NCBI GenBank assembly: GCA_018650445.1
Contig: JABIFX010000062.1
Span: 37,754-101,753 of the forward strand
Source of the DNA: Fidelibacterota bacterium
Lineage (GTDB): Bacteria; Fidelibacterota; UBA8477; JABMPR01
Length of the DNA: 64,000 nucleotides
Reading direction: 5' to 3'
The position numbers and the translations under genes are program-made. Positions 54,229 through 64,000 of the stretch are shown here, piece after piece (position 1 is the first letter of the stretch; each line of letters begins with the position of its first letter). The notes beneath the pieces were generated by a model. The model saw only the letters and a list, made by a program, of their open reading frames with translations, made no database searches and was not told the DNA's origin.

Positions 54229-55882
54229 GCAACATCCAGATTCCCAGATCAGTTTCCCAGCGGGCTCTCACCTTAATCTCATCTGGATAAAACCAATAGG
54301 GTTCAGATTTTGCAGCAGGTCCTAGACCACCACTCTGATAACGCCCATCGCCATTCTCATCAACATAGGCAACCAGGGCATAGGATCGTGCAGGTAAACC
54401 CTCTATGGTAATGACCCCGCCTGGTTTAAGCTGAAATTGACGATCAATACCCTTCCCGGTCAAACGACATTCTAAAACATCAACTCCCATATGCATGACC
54501 TTAAGGCTACCCAGAGAATCCTGATTTACGGTTTTTAAACTGCCCGACATAAGGCTGTCCAGTTCAGGGCCATTTAGAGCTGCGTGAAGATGTTTCGTAT
54601 CTATTTGCCACTGGTAGGTTTTACCATCCTCGAGTAAAGAATCTGTGCTAAATAACCATTCCATCGTATTTACTTTTTTAAGTGTCCCTGCTATTTCAAC
54701 TGAGTCCACATTACTATCGACCAGCGTAAATGCAGAATCCGATTTGAACAGAACGGGCAGATTTGAATTCAGTTTAATTCGCGAAGTCTCCTGAGGAATC
54801 TCAAAATTGTCCACATTCACCCAATCAACATTTATTTTTCCCAACACCAGGGTATCAAAATCAGATTGGGTGGTAAGCGTCAGGGTATCGGAATTCAGCA
54901 TAAAACCACTCGTATCCAAGAATTTATGAATCCAAACCTGAGAACTATCAATTAAAGGAGTTGCAACATCTAGCATCATGGCAAACTCATCATCTTCAAC
55001 TTTTGATACTCCCAGTACGGGTGTTTTAATATCATCAATAATGAGCTCAACTGATTCAAGGGCTGCTGCTGAGACCGTTCGATTTGCTCTGATTTGAATG
55101 AATTGATCCGCTAGCTGTGACACGCCAAGTAATTTTAGACTTTCCAGTGGAACAATCTGTGGCCAAATTTTATGTATGGTGAGGACGCTATCTGTTCGTG
55201 CCCACACTGAAGCGACTTCTGGTCTTCCAAAATAATCATCACCATCAATCAGCTTATTCTTGTTCCTGTCCCAATGATAAAAAAGCGTATATGAACGTTC
55301 AGACAGATAGGGCAGCTCAAAATGACCAATTTCATTAGGCTGAAAAACATAATCAGCCTCTTGTTGTCTCAATTGACCAAGATCAGTATCAAACTGACGA
55401 TACAGCAGGAGGTCCCCATTCTTTTTTACATCCTCGGACCCAGAGATTGTCCCTGTCAGACGGCCAGCATTAAGATCTCCACCTGTGCTAAAGGCCATGA
55501 CATAGGTGGCTTCAAGTCCGTTGCCACGTAAGTCCTGGACGCCTTTATCCAGTGTGAGGAGATAGGTCTCATTGGAGTCAAGCGCTTCACTAAAACTTAT
55601 TTTTAACCAAGTCCAACTCGATTTTATTTCGTATTCGCCAGGGGGGCGTGGCCAAATTTGCAGAGAAGATGTAAATGTTGATTTCTTCATCTGTTCATTA
55701 AATTTAATCAAAATTTCAGTATTGGGATCCACATTGACGGTCTCATTCTCAGGTAGGCTGAAGATGATAAGCGGAGCCTCTTTATCTTCCGGGCCACCAG
55801 TAATGGGGCGTTCATTTGCACAAGTCATAATGAGCCCAAGCAGTAGGGTCGAAATAAGCAGAGTGTATTGGGGTTTAGGCAT
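54221..55882 (-). CDS. Ig-like (Big_5) lipoprotein
   Basis: This 553-aa protein has a lipoprotein-type signal (LISTLLLGLIMTC, Cys at about 21) and then RPITGGPEDKEAPLIIFSLPENETVNVDPNTEILIKFNEQMKKSTFTSSLQIWP, the SbsA/Big_5 Ig module. Long beta-rich sequence follows with no catalytic motif, and the end has YVDENGDGRYQSGGLGP, a calcium-loop-like prealbumin or carboxypeptidase-regulatory-type turn. Such lipoproteins are frequent in FCB genomes beside outer-membrane genes; the role is unknown. It overlaps sfsA and dapF by 8 bp each. Confidence 0.8.
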   Translation of the reverse strand: MPKPQYTLLISTLLLGLIMTCANERPITGGPEDKEAPLIIFSLPENETVNVDPNTEILIKFNEQMKKSTFTSSLQIWPRPPGEYEIKSSWTWLKISFSEALDSNETYLLTLDKGVQDLRGNGLEATYVMAFSTGGDLNAGRLTGTISGSEDVKKNGDLLLYRQFDTDLGQLRQQEADYVFQPNEIGHFELPYLSERSYTLFYHWDRNKNKLIDGDDYFGRPEVASVWARTDSVLTIHKIWPQIVPLESLKLLGVSQLADQFIQIRANRTVSAAALESVELIIDDIKTPVLGVSKVEDDEFAMMLDVATPLIDSSQVWIHKFLDTSGFMLNSDTLTLTTQSDFDTLVLGKINVDWVNVDNFEIPQETSRIKLNSNLPVLFKSDSAFTLVDSNVDSVEIAGTLKKVNTMEWLFSTDSLLEDGKTYQWQIDTKHLHAALNGPELDSLMSGSLKTVNQDSLGSLKVMHMGVDVLECRLTGKGIDRQFQLKPGGVITIEGLPARSYALVAYVDENGDGRYQSGGLGPAAKSEPYWFYPDEIKVRARWETDLGIWMLHE

Positions 55883-56585
55883 GCTTGTGCTCCAGGCTAA
55901 AGGGAATCGAAGATCTCAGGGTCATTGAATTGGGTTTTAATTTCGTCGTGTAGACTACCAATTCTACACCATCTCTGACTGAACTCTGAAGCGCCTGCGC
56001 AAATTTCGGGTCTCTCCCCCAATGGGGCTCGAAGGAGATGGCGTCTGAGCGTTGGATTATGAATAGAACAGCTGCAGAGCGCTCTGGCGTGATAGATTCG
56101 GCGAGATGAAGGACATGACGTCTACCTCTGGAGGTTACGGCATCTGGGAATCTGGCAATTCCACCCTCAACCAAGGTGGCTGACTTAACTTCTAACAATT
56201 TTTCCTGGCCATCTCGCTCCAGTAAAAAGTCAAACCGGGATTTCCCAAAAGTGTATTCCTGCTTTTTGACAGTCCATCCTCTGAATTCCGGTATGAGTGA
56301 ATTGTCCAAACAGAAACGTGCAAATCGATTGGGTAGTTGCGAATTTATAGAAATGAGTTCATCTCCAGAATAGACCATCACTGTGGCAAACTTGGTTCTT
56401 CTCTTTGCCCCTGATTTAGGCTCCACCAGGACTCGGGCCCCAGGGAATAACAATTCTTTCAGACGTCCGGGATCTGGCACATGGGAGTCATATACTTTTC
56501 CATCAATTCGAACCTTTGAAAGGAATCGGTTGGGTCGATCCACAAACTCAGCTTCTATTAACCCTGTGGCAAGAGACATCTCCAT
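55875..56585 (-). CDS. sfsA: SfsA-family nuclease
   Basis: This 236-aa protein matches SfsA along its length: FVDRPNRFLSKVRIDGKVYDSHVPDPGRLKELLFPGARVLVEP at the start (a DNA-binding OB-like part). RFDFLLERDGQEKLLEVKSATLVEGGIARFPDAVTSRGRRHVLHL follows, containing the PD-(D/E)xK-type active residues (Asp, Glu-x-Lys). Best known from sugar-fermentation stimulation; the protein is an endonuclease-like enzyme. It starts 2 bp after tgt and overlaps the downstream lipoprotein gene. Confidence 0.93.
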   Translation of the reverse strand: MEMSLATGLIEAEFVDRPNRFLSKVRIDGKVYDSHVPDPGRLKELLFPGARVLVEPKSGAKRRTKFATVMVYSGDELISINSQLPNRFARFCLDNSLIPEFRGWTVKKQEYTFGKSRFDFLLERDGQEKLLEVKSATLVEGGIARFPDAVTSRGRRHVLHLAESITPERSAAVLFIIQRSDAISFEPHWGRDPKFAQALQSSVRDGVELVVYTTKLKPNSMTLRSSIPFSLEHKHA

Positions 56586-56587
56586 GT

Positions 56588-57739
<1,152 letters not shown>

Positions 57740-57760
57740 TCAAATCTTTTTCTAAAATAA

Positions 57761-59107
57761 TCAAAATATTTCATCTACTGCTGCACTTAAGCTCCGTACA
57801 GGCACTATGGTTAGACCCAAATCTGCAAGTCCCTTATGCTCCCCATGGGGAAGAATGATTCGATTGAAACCAAGTTTTTTCGCTTCTTCAACCCTTCTTC
57901 TAATCTGTCCGACATTGCGAACCTCTCCACCAAGTCCGACTTCACCAATAATGAGGGCTCCTGCATCAACCACCCGATTTTTCAGGCTTGAAATAATCGC
58001 AATAGCCACGCCAAGATCTGCAGCAGGTTCTGCAATTTTCAAACCACTCACTACATTAATGAACACATCTTGAGTACCTAATTGGAAACCAGCCCTCCGC
58101 TCCAGTACCGCTAGAAGCATCTGTAATCTACGCAGATCAAAACCAGTCACATTGCGCTGAGGGTTCCCATAGGAAGCACTCGCCACCAGAGCTTGAACTT
58201 CCAGGAAGAAAGTGCGACTCCCTTCTTGACTAGTGACAACCACCGTACCGCTCACATCTGAATGACGTTGAGAGAGAAATAGTTTCGCTGGATTTTCAAC
58301 TGGAATGAGACCCTCTCTGGCCATTTCATAAACGCCCAATTCACTGGTAGAGCCAAATCGATTCTTGGCTGCTCGCAGGAGTCGAACCTGTGATTGGCGA
58401 TCGCCTTCAAGGTATAAAACTGTATCGACGAGGTGTTCCAGCATCTTGGGTCCAGCGAGATAACCATCCTTAGTGATATGACCCACCAAAATGATGCAAA
58501 CATTCATCTCCTTAGCCACACGCAACAGCTGAGCTGCACTCTCTCGAACCTGACTGATACTCCCAGGTAGATTTTCACCGGCCTCAGAATAGGCGGTTTG
58601 AATAGAATCCACAATCACCACAGCGGGTTTTAGCTCATGGATACTCCTGGCAATATTTTCAACGACAGAATCGTTGGCAAACATGAGCTTTTCAGCCTTT
58701 ACACCAAGACGATCTGCACGCATGGCAAGTTGTTCACCACTTTCCTCGCCGGAGAAATACAATATTGGATGACCAGCTACTGCCATGAATCCGCTGAGTT
58801 GAAGAAGTAGTGTTGATTTACCAATGCCTGGCTGACCGCCAAATAGGATGATGCTGCCTTTTACCAGTCCCCCACCCACAACTGAATCGAACTCAGATTG
58901 AGAGGTTTTTATCCGATTTTCAGCATCGCGGGTAATTTTATCAAGCGGTTTTAATTCTGCCCTTGGGCCACTGGGGGTTACTTTGAGTTTTGATTGCTTA
59001 AACTCCTTAACCGTTTCCCAGGCACCACAACTGCCACACCTCCCCACCCATTTGGGATGTTCGGCACCACAGTCATCACAGACATATACAGTCTTACTTT
59101 TGGCCAT
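57761..59107 (-). CDS. radA: DNA repair protein RadA
   Basis: This 448-aa protein has a four-Cys zinc finger (YVCDDCGAEHPKWVGRCGSCGAW) and RecA-like ATPase (Walker A GGQPGIGKST; VDSIQT). RadA's own KNRFG motif (AAKNRFGSTSELGVYEM) and a C-terminal Lon-like domain (TGFDLRRLQMLLAVL... GEVGLGGEVRNVGQIRRRVEEAKKLGFNRIILP) follow. RadA drives branch migration in recombination. The gene sits between the MlaE-like and tgt genes. Confidence 0.96.
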   Translation of the reverse strand: MAKSKTVYVCDDCGAEHPKWVGRCGSCGAWETVKEFKQSKLKVTPSGPRAELKPLDKITRDAENRIKTSQSEFDSVVGGGLVKGSIILFGGQPGIGKSTLLLQLSGFMAVAGHPILYFSGEESGEQLAMRADRLGVKAEKLMFANDSVVENIARSIHELKPAVVIVDSIQTAYSEAGENLPGSISQVRESAAQLLRVAKEMNVCIILVGHITKDGYLAGPKMLEHLVDTVLYLEGDRQSQVRLLRAAKNRFGSTSELGVYEMAREGLIPVENPAKLFLSQRHSDVSGTVVVTSQEGSRTFFLEVQALVASASYGNPQRNVTGFDLRRLQMLLAVLERRAGFQLGTQDVFINVVSGLKIAEPAADLGVAIAIISSLKNRVVDAGALIIGEVGLGGEVRNVGQIRRRVEEAKKLGFNRIILPHGEHKGLADLGLTIVPVRSLSAAVDEIF

Positions 59108-59128
59108 ATTCTTTTTTACTGACTTTCT

Positions 59129-59902
59129 TTAAAAAACGAGGGTTGCAACAGCGTAATCATTTACGAGGATGATGGTAGCTGAAATGACAAATGCTTGAAT
59201 TGCTGCTCGACCAACACCACTGGCTCCGCGAGTGGCTTTCAGACCAACCCAGCAACTGATCAATCCAACGGATATTCCAAAGGTCAGAGCTTTGGCGATA
59301 CCGGGTATTACATCTTCAGTGACCACGAATACTGATTGGAAGGAATTGAAAAACATCCTCACACTAATATTAAAAAAAGCATCACCGATCAATGCGGCTG
59401 TAAAGAGCGCAATTATATCAGCTACCACAACCAGTAATGGCATCATGATTATCATGGCGAGAACACGTGGAGCCACCAGGTGGCGTATGGGGTTAATGCC
59501 CATAACCTCAAGGGCATCAATTTGCTCAGTAACTTTCATTGTGGCAATCTCAGCACCAATAGAGGAACCATTGCGGCCAGCCAGCACCAATGCTGTCAGG
59601 ACAGGTCCCATCTCTGATAAAATTCCGACAGCAACGATCTGCCCGAAAAATCTAGCTGGTAACGTATCTTCCAGTTGGTAGGCACCCTGCCAACCAGCTA
59701 CAGCACCTGCAAAGACGGCGATGACGCTCACTAGAGGAAGGGCTTTTACACCTAATCGGTAGAGTTGCTCATTATAGAGAACCCGATCCTGATGAAAGTA
59801 ACGGATGCATTTTAAGGCCTGGCCCAAGAGGATGAATACTTCACCAATGTTAGCAACCAGCCCAATGGTTTCGCGACCAAGCAGCCGAATCAGTTTTTGC
59901 AT
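59129..59902 (-). CDS. mlaE: MlaE/YrbE-type ABC transporter permease
   Basis: This 257-aa protein has five to six membrane helices with the family motif GAEIATMKVTEQIDALEVMGINPIRHLVAPRVLA (about 125-160) and VISATIILVNDYAV at the end. MlaE forms the inner-membrane core of phospholipid transport systems between inner and outer membranes. No MlaF ATPase or MlaD substrate-binding gene is visible downstream. It overlaps the preceding barrel gene's stop by 1 bp. Its partners may be encoded elsewhere. Confidence 0.92.
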   Translation of the reverse strand: MQKLIRLLGRETIGLVANIGEVFILLGQALKCIRYFHQDRVLYNEQLYRLGVKALPLVSVIAVFAGAVAGWQGAYQLEDTLPARFFGQIVAVGILSEMGPVLTALVLAGRNGSSIGAEIATMKVTEQIDALEVMGINPIRHLVAPRVLAMIIMMPLLVVVADIIALFTAALIGDAFFNISVRMFFNSFQSVFVVTEDVIPGIAKALTFGISVGLISCWVGLKATRGASGVGRAAIQAFVISATIILVNDYAVATLVF

Positions 59903-62900
59903 TAAAAGTCCAGACCGAGAGACCAGATATGCTGTCGATTATCCCAGAGGGTATCATTAGACATATCAAACGCCATATCATAACGGAGCACGAATATCCC
60001 CAGATTCATACGCATCCCAAAACCAGTTCCCCAGTAGCTATTGCTTTGATCTCTAAAAAGAATTTCAGGAAGAGTCAGTCCAGCTATCTGCTGGGCATCC
60101 CAGGTTTTTACCCAATCGCTAAATAATTCTCCCCTGACGTTTCCAATAACCATAGAAATCGGCCATTTGACTGAGAGATATTCAATAAAGGGGAAACGGA
60201 ACTCAGCATTAAAGGCTGTGTAGTGGTTTCCCGTGTATGCAAAATATGGAACTCCTCGCACAGGGACCACATATTCTGAGAAATACAGATCCTCATAGTC
60301 TGAAAGAATATCGAGATATGCGTTGTCCAACTGGTAATTAATCCAGTTTGATATACCACCAGCCATAAATACTTCCGGGGTCTTACCATAACTACTGGCT
60401 GCAGATGCTCTCAGGGCAAAAGAATATTCTCTGCCCACTTTGATATATTTTCGGATATCAGTTCTGAAAGTGGCAAATTGTCTAGACGAGTTCGGCATAT
60501 CTGGCGAGAACCGGAAACCTGTCTCCATCCGCCACCCAGATATGGGATAAAGGCTACCATATAATACATTATCAAAGCTCAATTTCACCTCTGGAAGCAC
60601 ATAGCTTTGATTGGTTGAGAATTCAGCCTTATTACGATCCTCGACAAGATCCAGATAACTGACGCTTTGATAAACATTCAGCCAATTCACGCTAGACTCA
60701 AACCGGGAATATTTGGAGAAAGGATAATCAAGTCCAAAGACTGTCCCGTATTTCCTGAAATGCCAGAGTGTTAAAAAATAGTCCGGGGTAATACTCACAT
60801 AGTCATCAGGTAAATTATACAACATCACATGTAAATTGGCTCGATTAGGTAAATAGTCATAGCCTAGCATAAGATCAGAATTATCCAGGTTACGGTACAA
60901 TTCAAACCCAAATTGAATCTGGTGGTTACCCATAATATCAGAAAAAATCATGAGGGCATTTCCCTGGACACCGAAAAAATTGGAATAGCCTGCCTGGGCA
61001 TCAACCAGATCGACGGTAAAACGAGTTTTGTACTTATTCACTTCATAAGCGCCCGTGCTATCCCTGGTGTTTATTACAATTGCTTCCGGTGTTTCTATTG
61101 TACTTTTTGCTTCTGAAAACTGATTATCATAGGCAAAAATGTGGGTCTCAAAAGGATTGATAATCTGGTTCTCAGGAACAGGCATGGAATCGGTATATGT
61201 CAGGTCCAGTTGGATGTTTTTCCGCTTTAAATAGTTTGAGAATGATGGAGTTTTTGACTGCACTTTTAGCTCGAGGGGGTTGTTCATGGTAAAAATGTCC
61301 CAACCACCTTTCTCATACCCAGCAAAGACAAGTCTGGAATCATCCTTGCTCCAACTTATTTGGAAAATACCTGTCATGATATCTGTTACAGGTTGTTCAT
61401 TCTCCGTTTCAAAATCATAAAAGTAGATATTCCATATTCCGCTACGATCTGACGTGTAAGCCAATTTCGGGCTTGTGTTTGCATAGCTTGGTGAATCCTC
61501 ACTGCCAGGTGTATTGGTGATCCGAGTGATGTGTCCCGATTCAATATTCAAAGTATAAATGTCAGTTGTGCGAAAATCATGGTTATGCAAAATATCACGC
61601 GCCTGTGGAGAGCCTGGAGTAACCAGCCCTGTCAGTAGGGAGTTACCACGATCAGATACAAAAGCCAATTCTTTACCATCTGGTGACCAGGTAGGGCGTG
61701 TATCGGAAAACAAATCTCTGGTGAGCTGGGTAACTTCTTTTGATTCAATCGAGTAAAGAAACAGGTCGCTGGCCCCATCTTTCAATCCTGAGAACACAAC
61801 CGATTTACCATCCGGTGACCAGGATGCAGTGAAAATTCCATCCAATCCAAGTTTATGACTATGCCTGGTTTCCTTCTCTGTATCAAAGAAAATCAGGGCA
61901 TCTTCATTACCAGATTTTGCTGAAAATACCAGGTGCCTATTGTCTGGCGCCCATGATAAACCAGGGCTCAACCATTTCAATTCTTCAAGTTCAGCAGTGC
62001 GTTGACCAGAAATAATTTTGGTCAACTCTCGCCCATCATCTGAGGACATGACATAGATATCTGCATATCCTGATCTATCTGACAGAAAGGCAACTTTGCC
62101 CCCATTGGGAGAAATTGCAGGACTTACGTTAAAGTAGTTTCTGATTTTGCTATGATCAGTCAGCCGATGACCCACATCGTCCAGGTTGCTACGGCCTTCA
62201 ATATCAGGCCAATAATCTTTTCTCACTGAAAAATGCCATTTTTCAGTCAAGGTTTCAAGATCCAGATGCAGGGTGTTCTCTATGGCTTTAGGAACGTCCT
62301 TAAAATGCCTAGTCTCATGCAATATTTCACCAATGCGTTCCACGCCAAAAGTTTCTCCAATATAGCGGACCACACTTTGACCACCCTTGTAGGCCATATA
62401 GTAATTCAGGTATTGTATGGGAGGTAGACTTCCATTGATGGCCGCATCGCGAATAATCATATCGGCTCGAGAATCCCAATCCAGTGAAGAATACTCTGCA
62501 TATCCCTCACTCAACCATAACGGAATATTCACTCTCATTTTTCCTGAGACAATGGATTGAACATTTCCACCGAAGATGAGGTCATTGACGACAGCATGGG
62601 TTAGTTCGTGATGGAGAACATGCCTGAATTGTTCGTAACTTCCTTCGAAGGGTAGAACCACTCGATTCTTAAACAATTCTGTAAAACCACCAATACCCTC
62701 CTGCAGATAACCCAGAGTCACATTGGTTTGCTGAAAATCGTTGTGAGAATTATAAACTAGTACTGATATACGCTTGCTAATACGCCAGTCCAATTGATAG
62801 GATATCTGCTCGTAAGATTTCTCAGCGACGTTTGCAGCAAATTCCGCGATGGACTCACCACCATCATAAAAATAGACATCAAAATGAGGGGTCTGGATAT

Positions 62901-63027
62901 ACGACCAATCCATCCCACGATATTGCACTTTATTTTTTCCATATTTTGCCTCGACCGGATTGACCAAAACGATCAATGCAATGATGGTAGTCAACAGGAT
63001 TTTCTTTATCAGATATATATTCTTCAT
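59902..63027 (-). CDS. peptidase-MA / WD40-like propeller / outer-membrane barrel protein
   Basis: It is 1041 aa from ATG 63027; a TTG start at 63063 adds 12 codons. A signal peptide (LLTTIIALIVLVNPVEA) is followed by a peptidase-MA-like metalloprotease domain (40-300) with zinc motif HHELTHAV (His/Glu about 139) and WLSEGYAEY (about 170) as third ligand. Residues about 310-610 carry TolB/PD40 repeats (SPNGGKVAFLSDRSGYADIYVMSSDDG, WSPDGKELAFVSDRG). The C-terminal 400 residues show amphipathic strands ending IWSLGLDF, with a terminal aromatic typical of an outer-membrane barrel. It is the first gene of the long minus operon, before mlaE. The role is unknown; it could process or sense material at the outer membrane. 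Confidence 0.82.
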   Translation of the reverse strand: MKNIYLIKKILLTTIIALIVLVNPVEAKYGKNKVQYRGMDWSYIQTPHFDVYFYDGGESIAEFAANVAEKSYEQISYQLDWRISKRISVLVYNSHNDFQQTNVTLGYLQEGIGGFTELFKNRVVLPFEGSYEQFRHVLHHELTHAVVNDLIFGGNVQSIVSGKMRVNIPLWLSEGYAEYSSLDWDSRADMIIRDAAINGSLPPIQYLNYYMAYKGGQSVVRYIGETFGVERIGEILHETRHFKDVPKAIENTLHLDLETLTEKWHFSVRKDYWPDIEGRSNLDDVGHRLTDHSKIRNYFNVSPAISPNGGKVAFLSDRSGYADIYVMSSDDGRELTKIISGQRTAELEELKWLSPGLSWAPDNRHLVFSAKSGNEDALIFFDTEKETRHSHKLGLDGIFTASWSPDGKSVVFSGLKDGASDLFLYSIESKEVTQLTRDLFSDTRPTWSPDGKELAFVSDRGNSLLTGLVTPGSPQARDILHNHDFRTTDIYTLNIESGHITRITNTPGSEDSPSYANTSPKLAYTSDRSGIWNIYFYDFETENEQPVTDIMTGIFQISWSKDDSRLVFAGYEKGGWDIFTMNNPLELKVQSKTPSFSNYLKRKNIQLDLTYTDSMPVPENQIINPFETHIFAYDNQFSEAKSTIETPEAIVINTRDSTGAYEVNKYKTRFTVDLVDAQAGYSNFFGVQGNALMIFSDIMGNHQIQFGFELYRNLDNSDLMLGYDYLPNRANLHVMLYNLPDDYVSITPDYFLTLWHFRKYGTVFGLDYPFSKYSRFESSVNWLNVYQSVSYLDLVEDRNKAEFSTNQSYVLPEVKLSFDNVLYGSLYPISGWRMETGFRFSPDMPNSSRQFATFRTDIRKYIKVGREYSFALRASAASSYGKTPEVFMAGGISNWINYQLDNAYLDILSDYEDLYFSEYVVPVRGVPYFAYTGNHYTAFNAEFRFPFIEYLSVKWPISMVIGNVRGELFSDWVKTWDAQQIAGLTLPEILFRDQSNSYWGTGFGMRMNLGIFVLRYDMAFDMSNDTLWDNRQHIWSLGLDF

Positions 63028-63202
63028 ATTAAGATGTATGCCGGGAGCTCCTTTGGGTTCCAATAATTCTGATCAAGATAAGCCTCGCTCTGATATTTGT
63101 CAAACGCTCAGACCACCTGATTTCGACCAACTTATAACGTTTAGATGATTACAACCCTACAATTCGCATGGTACTTTAGTCGAAGTTGGTTATTTTGACT
63201 GA

Positions 63203-63973
63203 ATGAATAATACAGCTTACTTCCTATCAGATGTGCATTTGCGAATCCAGGTTGATGATGTTGAACGCGAACGCCGCAAAGAGCTATTCCTGCTCATGGA
63301 CTTGGTGAAAGCCGAAAAAGCCACCCTGTTTATCGTAGGAGATTGGTTCGATTTCTATTTTGAATATGGCTATGTGGTTTCCCAGGCTTATCTGGATGTC
63401 TATTCAAAAATGAAGGAGCTGGTTGACGCTGGAATTACGATCTACTATTTCGGTGGTAATCATGATTATTGGATTGGATCATTTTTAGCAGATACCATCG
63501 GGGTGAAAATTTACCCCAAAGCAGCCACCATTGAGTTTGCGGAGAAGCAATTTTACTTCAATCACGGTGATGGACTTGATCCAGAGGATGTTGGATATCA
63601 TCGCCTACGCAGTATTATTCAGCACCCCCTCTTCATTTGGGCATTTAGATGGCTCCTCCATCCCAATGTCACCCATTGGATCGCAAACTGGCTCTCAAGA
63701 GGAAGTCGAAAAAAATATCATAAAGAGACGTCTCTTGACCAATTGAATCTCATACGCAAAAATTATTCATTTGCAGAGGATAGATTTGCTGAGGGTGCTG
63801 ATTTTGTCATCACAGGACATATCCACTATCCAAAATTAAAAATGTTTGACAAAAACACGTTTCTCACCATTGGAGACTTCCTCAATTATTTCAGCTATGG
63901 ATATTTTGATGGAGTGAATCTATCACTTAAACAATGGCATGTTAAGCAATTGGAACAAAGGGAATTACCTTGA
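63203..63973 (+). CDS. lpxH: LpxH-like UDP-2,3-diacylglucosamine diphosphatase
   Basis: This 256-aa metallophosphoesterase has FLSDVHLRI (metal-binding Asp/His), IVGDWFDFYFEYGY, GGNHDYW, NHGDGLDP and TGHIHYP, with the LpxH-type helical lid HPLFIWAFRWLLHPNVTHWIANWLSRGSRKKYHKETS. LpxH cleaves UDP-diacyl-GlcN to lipid X in lipid A synthesis at the inner membrane face. It is divergent from the barrel/mlaE operon; both relate to the envelope. The symbol is assigned by motif pattern; LpxH2 variants are possible. Confidence 0.85.
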   Translation: MNNTAYFLSDVHLRIQVDDVERERRKELFLLMDLVKAEKATLFIVGDWFDFYFEYGYVVSQAYLDVYSKMKELVDAGITIYYFGGNHDYWIGSFLADTIGVKIYPKAATIEFAEKQFYFNHGDGLDPEDVGYHRLRSIIQHPLFIWAFRWLLHPNVTHWIANWLSRGSRKKYHKETSLDQLNLIRKNYSFAEDRFAEGADFVITGHIHYPKLKMFDKNTFLTIGDFLNYFSYGYFDGVNLSLKQWHVKQLEQRELP

Positions 63974-64000
63974 CTTCAAGCTGTATTTTCTATAAACTGA

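Overview
The window looks like a chromosome segment of a Gram-negative bacterium of the Fibrobacterota-Chlorobiota-Bacteroidota (FCB) superphylum, plausibly a Marinimicrobia/KSB1-like uncultured lineage. The evidence is indirect. Three secreted proteins end in the 'QNYPNPFN'-type C-terminal sorting tail linked to type IX secretion. There is a hybrid two-component regulator of the Bacteroidetes type, DUF4402 surface proteins, lipid A and outer-membrane genes (lpxH-like, mlaE, large beta-barrels), and an oxygen-sensitive-type acyl-CoA dehydratase activase that hints at anaerobic metabolism. No phylogenetic marker was searched, so the phylum is an inference.

Region 1 (1-11.5 kb, all minus strand) is a chaperone-usher-like surface fibre operon. 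It encodes a 2142-aa multidomain adhesin with a type IX-like tail, three small DUF4402-type subunits, a PapD-like chaperone and an usher that runs off the left edge. A strong terminator hairpin sits between the last subunit and the chaperone. Region 2 (11.9-16.3 kb) holds two near-identical 306-aa pilin-like paralogues and a pair of prepilin genes, separated by long AT-rich noncoding DNA. The adhesin operon and both paralogues have similarly spaced sigma-54-like -24/-12 sequences. Region 3 (16.4-25.1 kb) has a nitroreductase, a secreted propeller/beta-helix protein and a 1396-aa hybrid two-component sensor (HTCS). A 37-bp element with two ATGGAAC half-sites 21 bp apart lies beside the HTCS gene and recurs near 35.7 kb, between a TRAP transporter operon and a DUF1684 lipoprotein gene, which suggests a small regulon.

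Region 4 (25.9-46.6 kb) contains the giant dehydratase activase, an acyltransferase with a damaged or unusual start, a TatT-DctP-DctQM TRAP transporter, the DUF1684 lipoprotein, a beta-barrel plus tailed secreted protein pair, a prolyl-oligopeptidase-family lipoprotein, and a TrmB-type regulator paired with a lipoprotein carrying two retropepsin-like domains. Region 5 (46.6-50 kb) has a tRNA-Asn gene with a clear sigma-70 promoter, a partial copy of its 3' end and dispersed repeat debris, then a HIT protein and a divergent EF-G paralogue. Region 6 (50-63 kb) is a tightly packed ten-gene minus-strand run: peptidase/propeller/barrel protein, mlaE-like, radA, tgt, sfsA, Ig-like lipoprotein, dapF, manC-like, a small unknown gene and a SpoIIE-type phosphatase. 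A plus-strand lpxH-like gene closes the window.

No CRISPR array, transposase, integrase or rRNA was seen.
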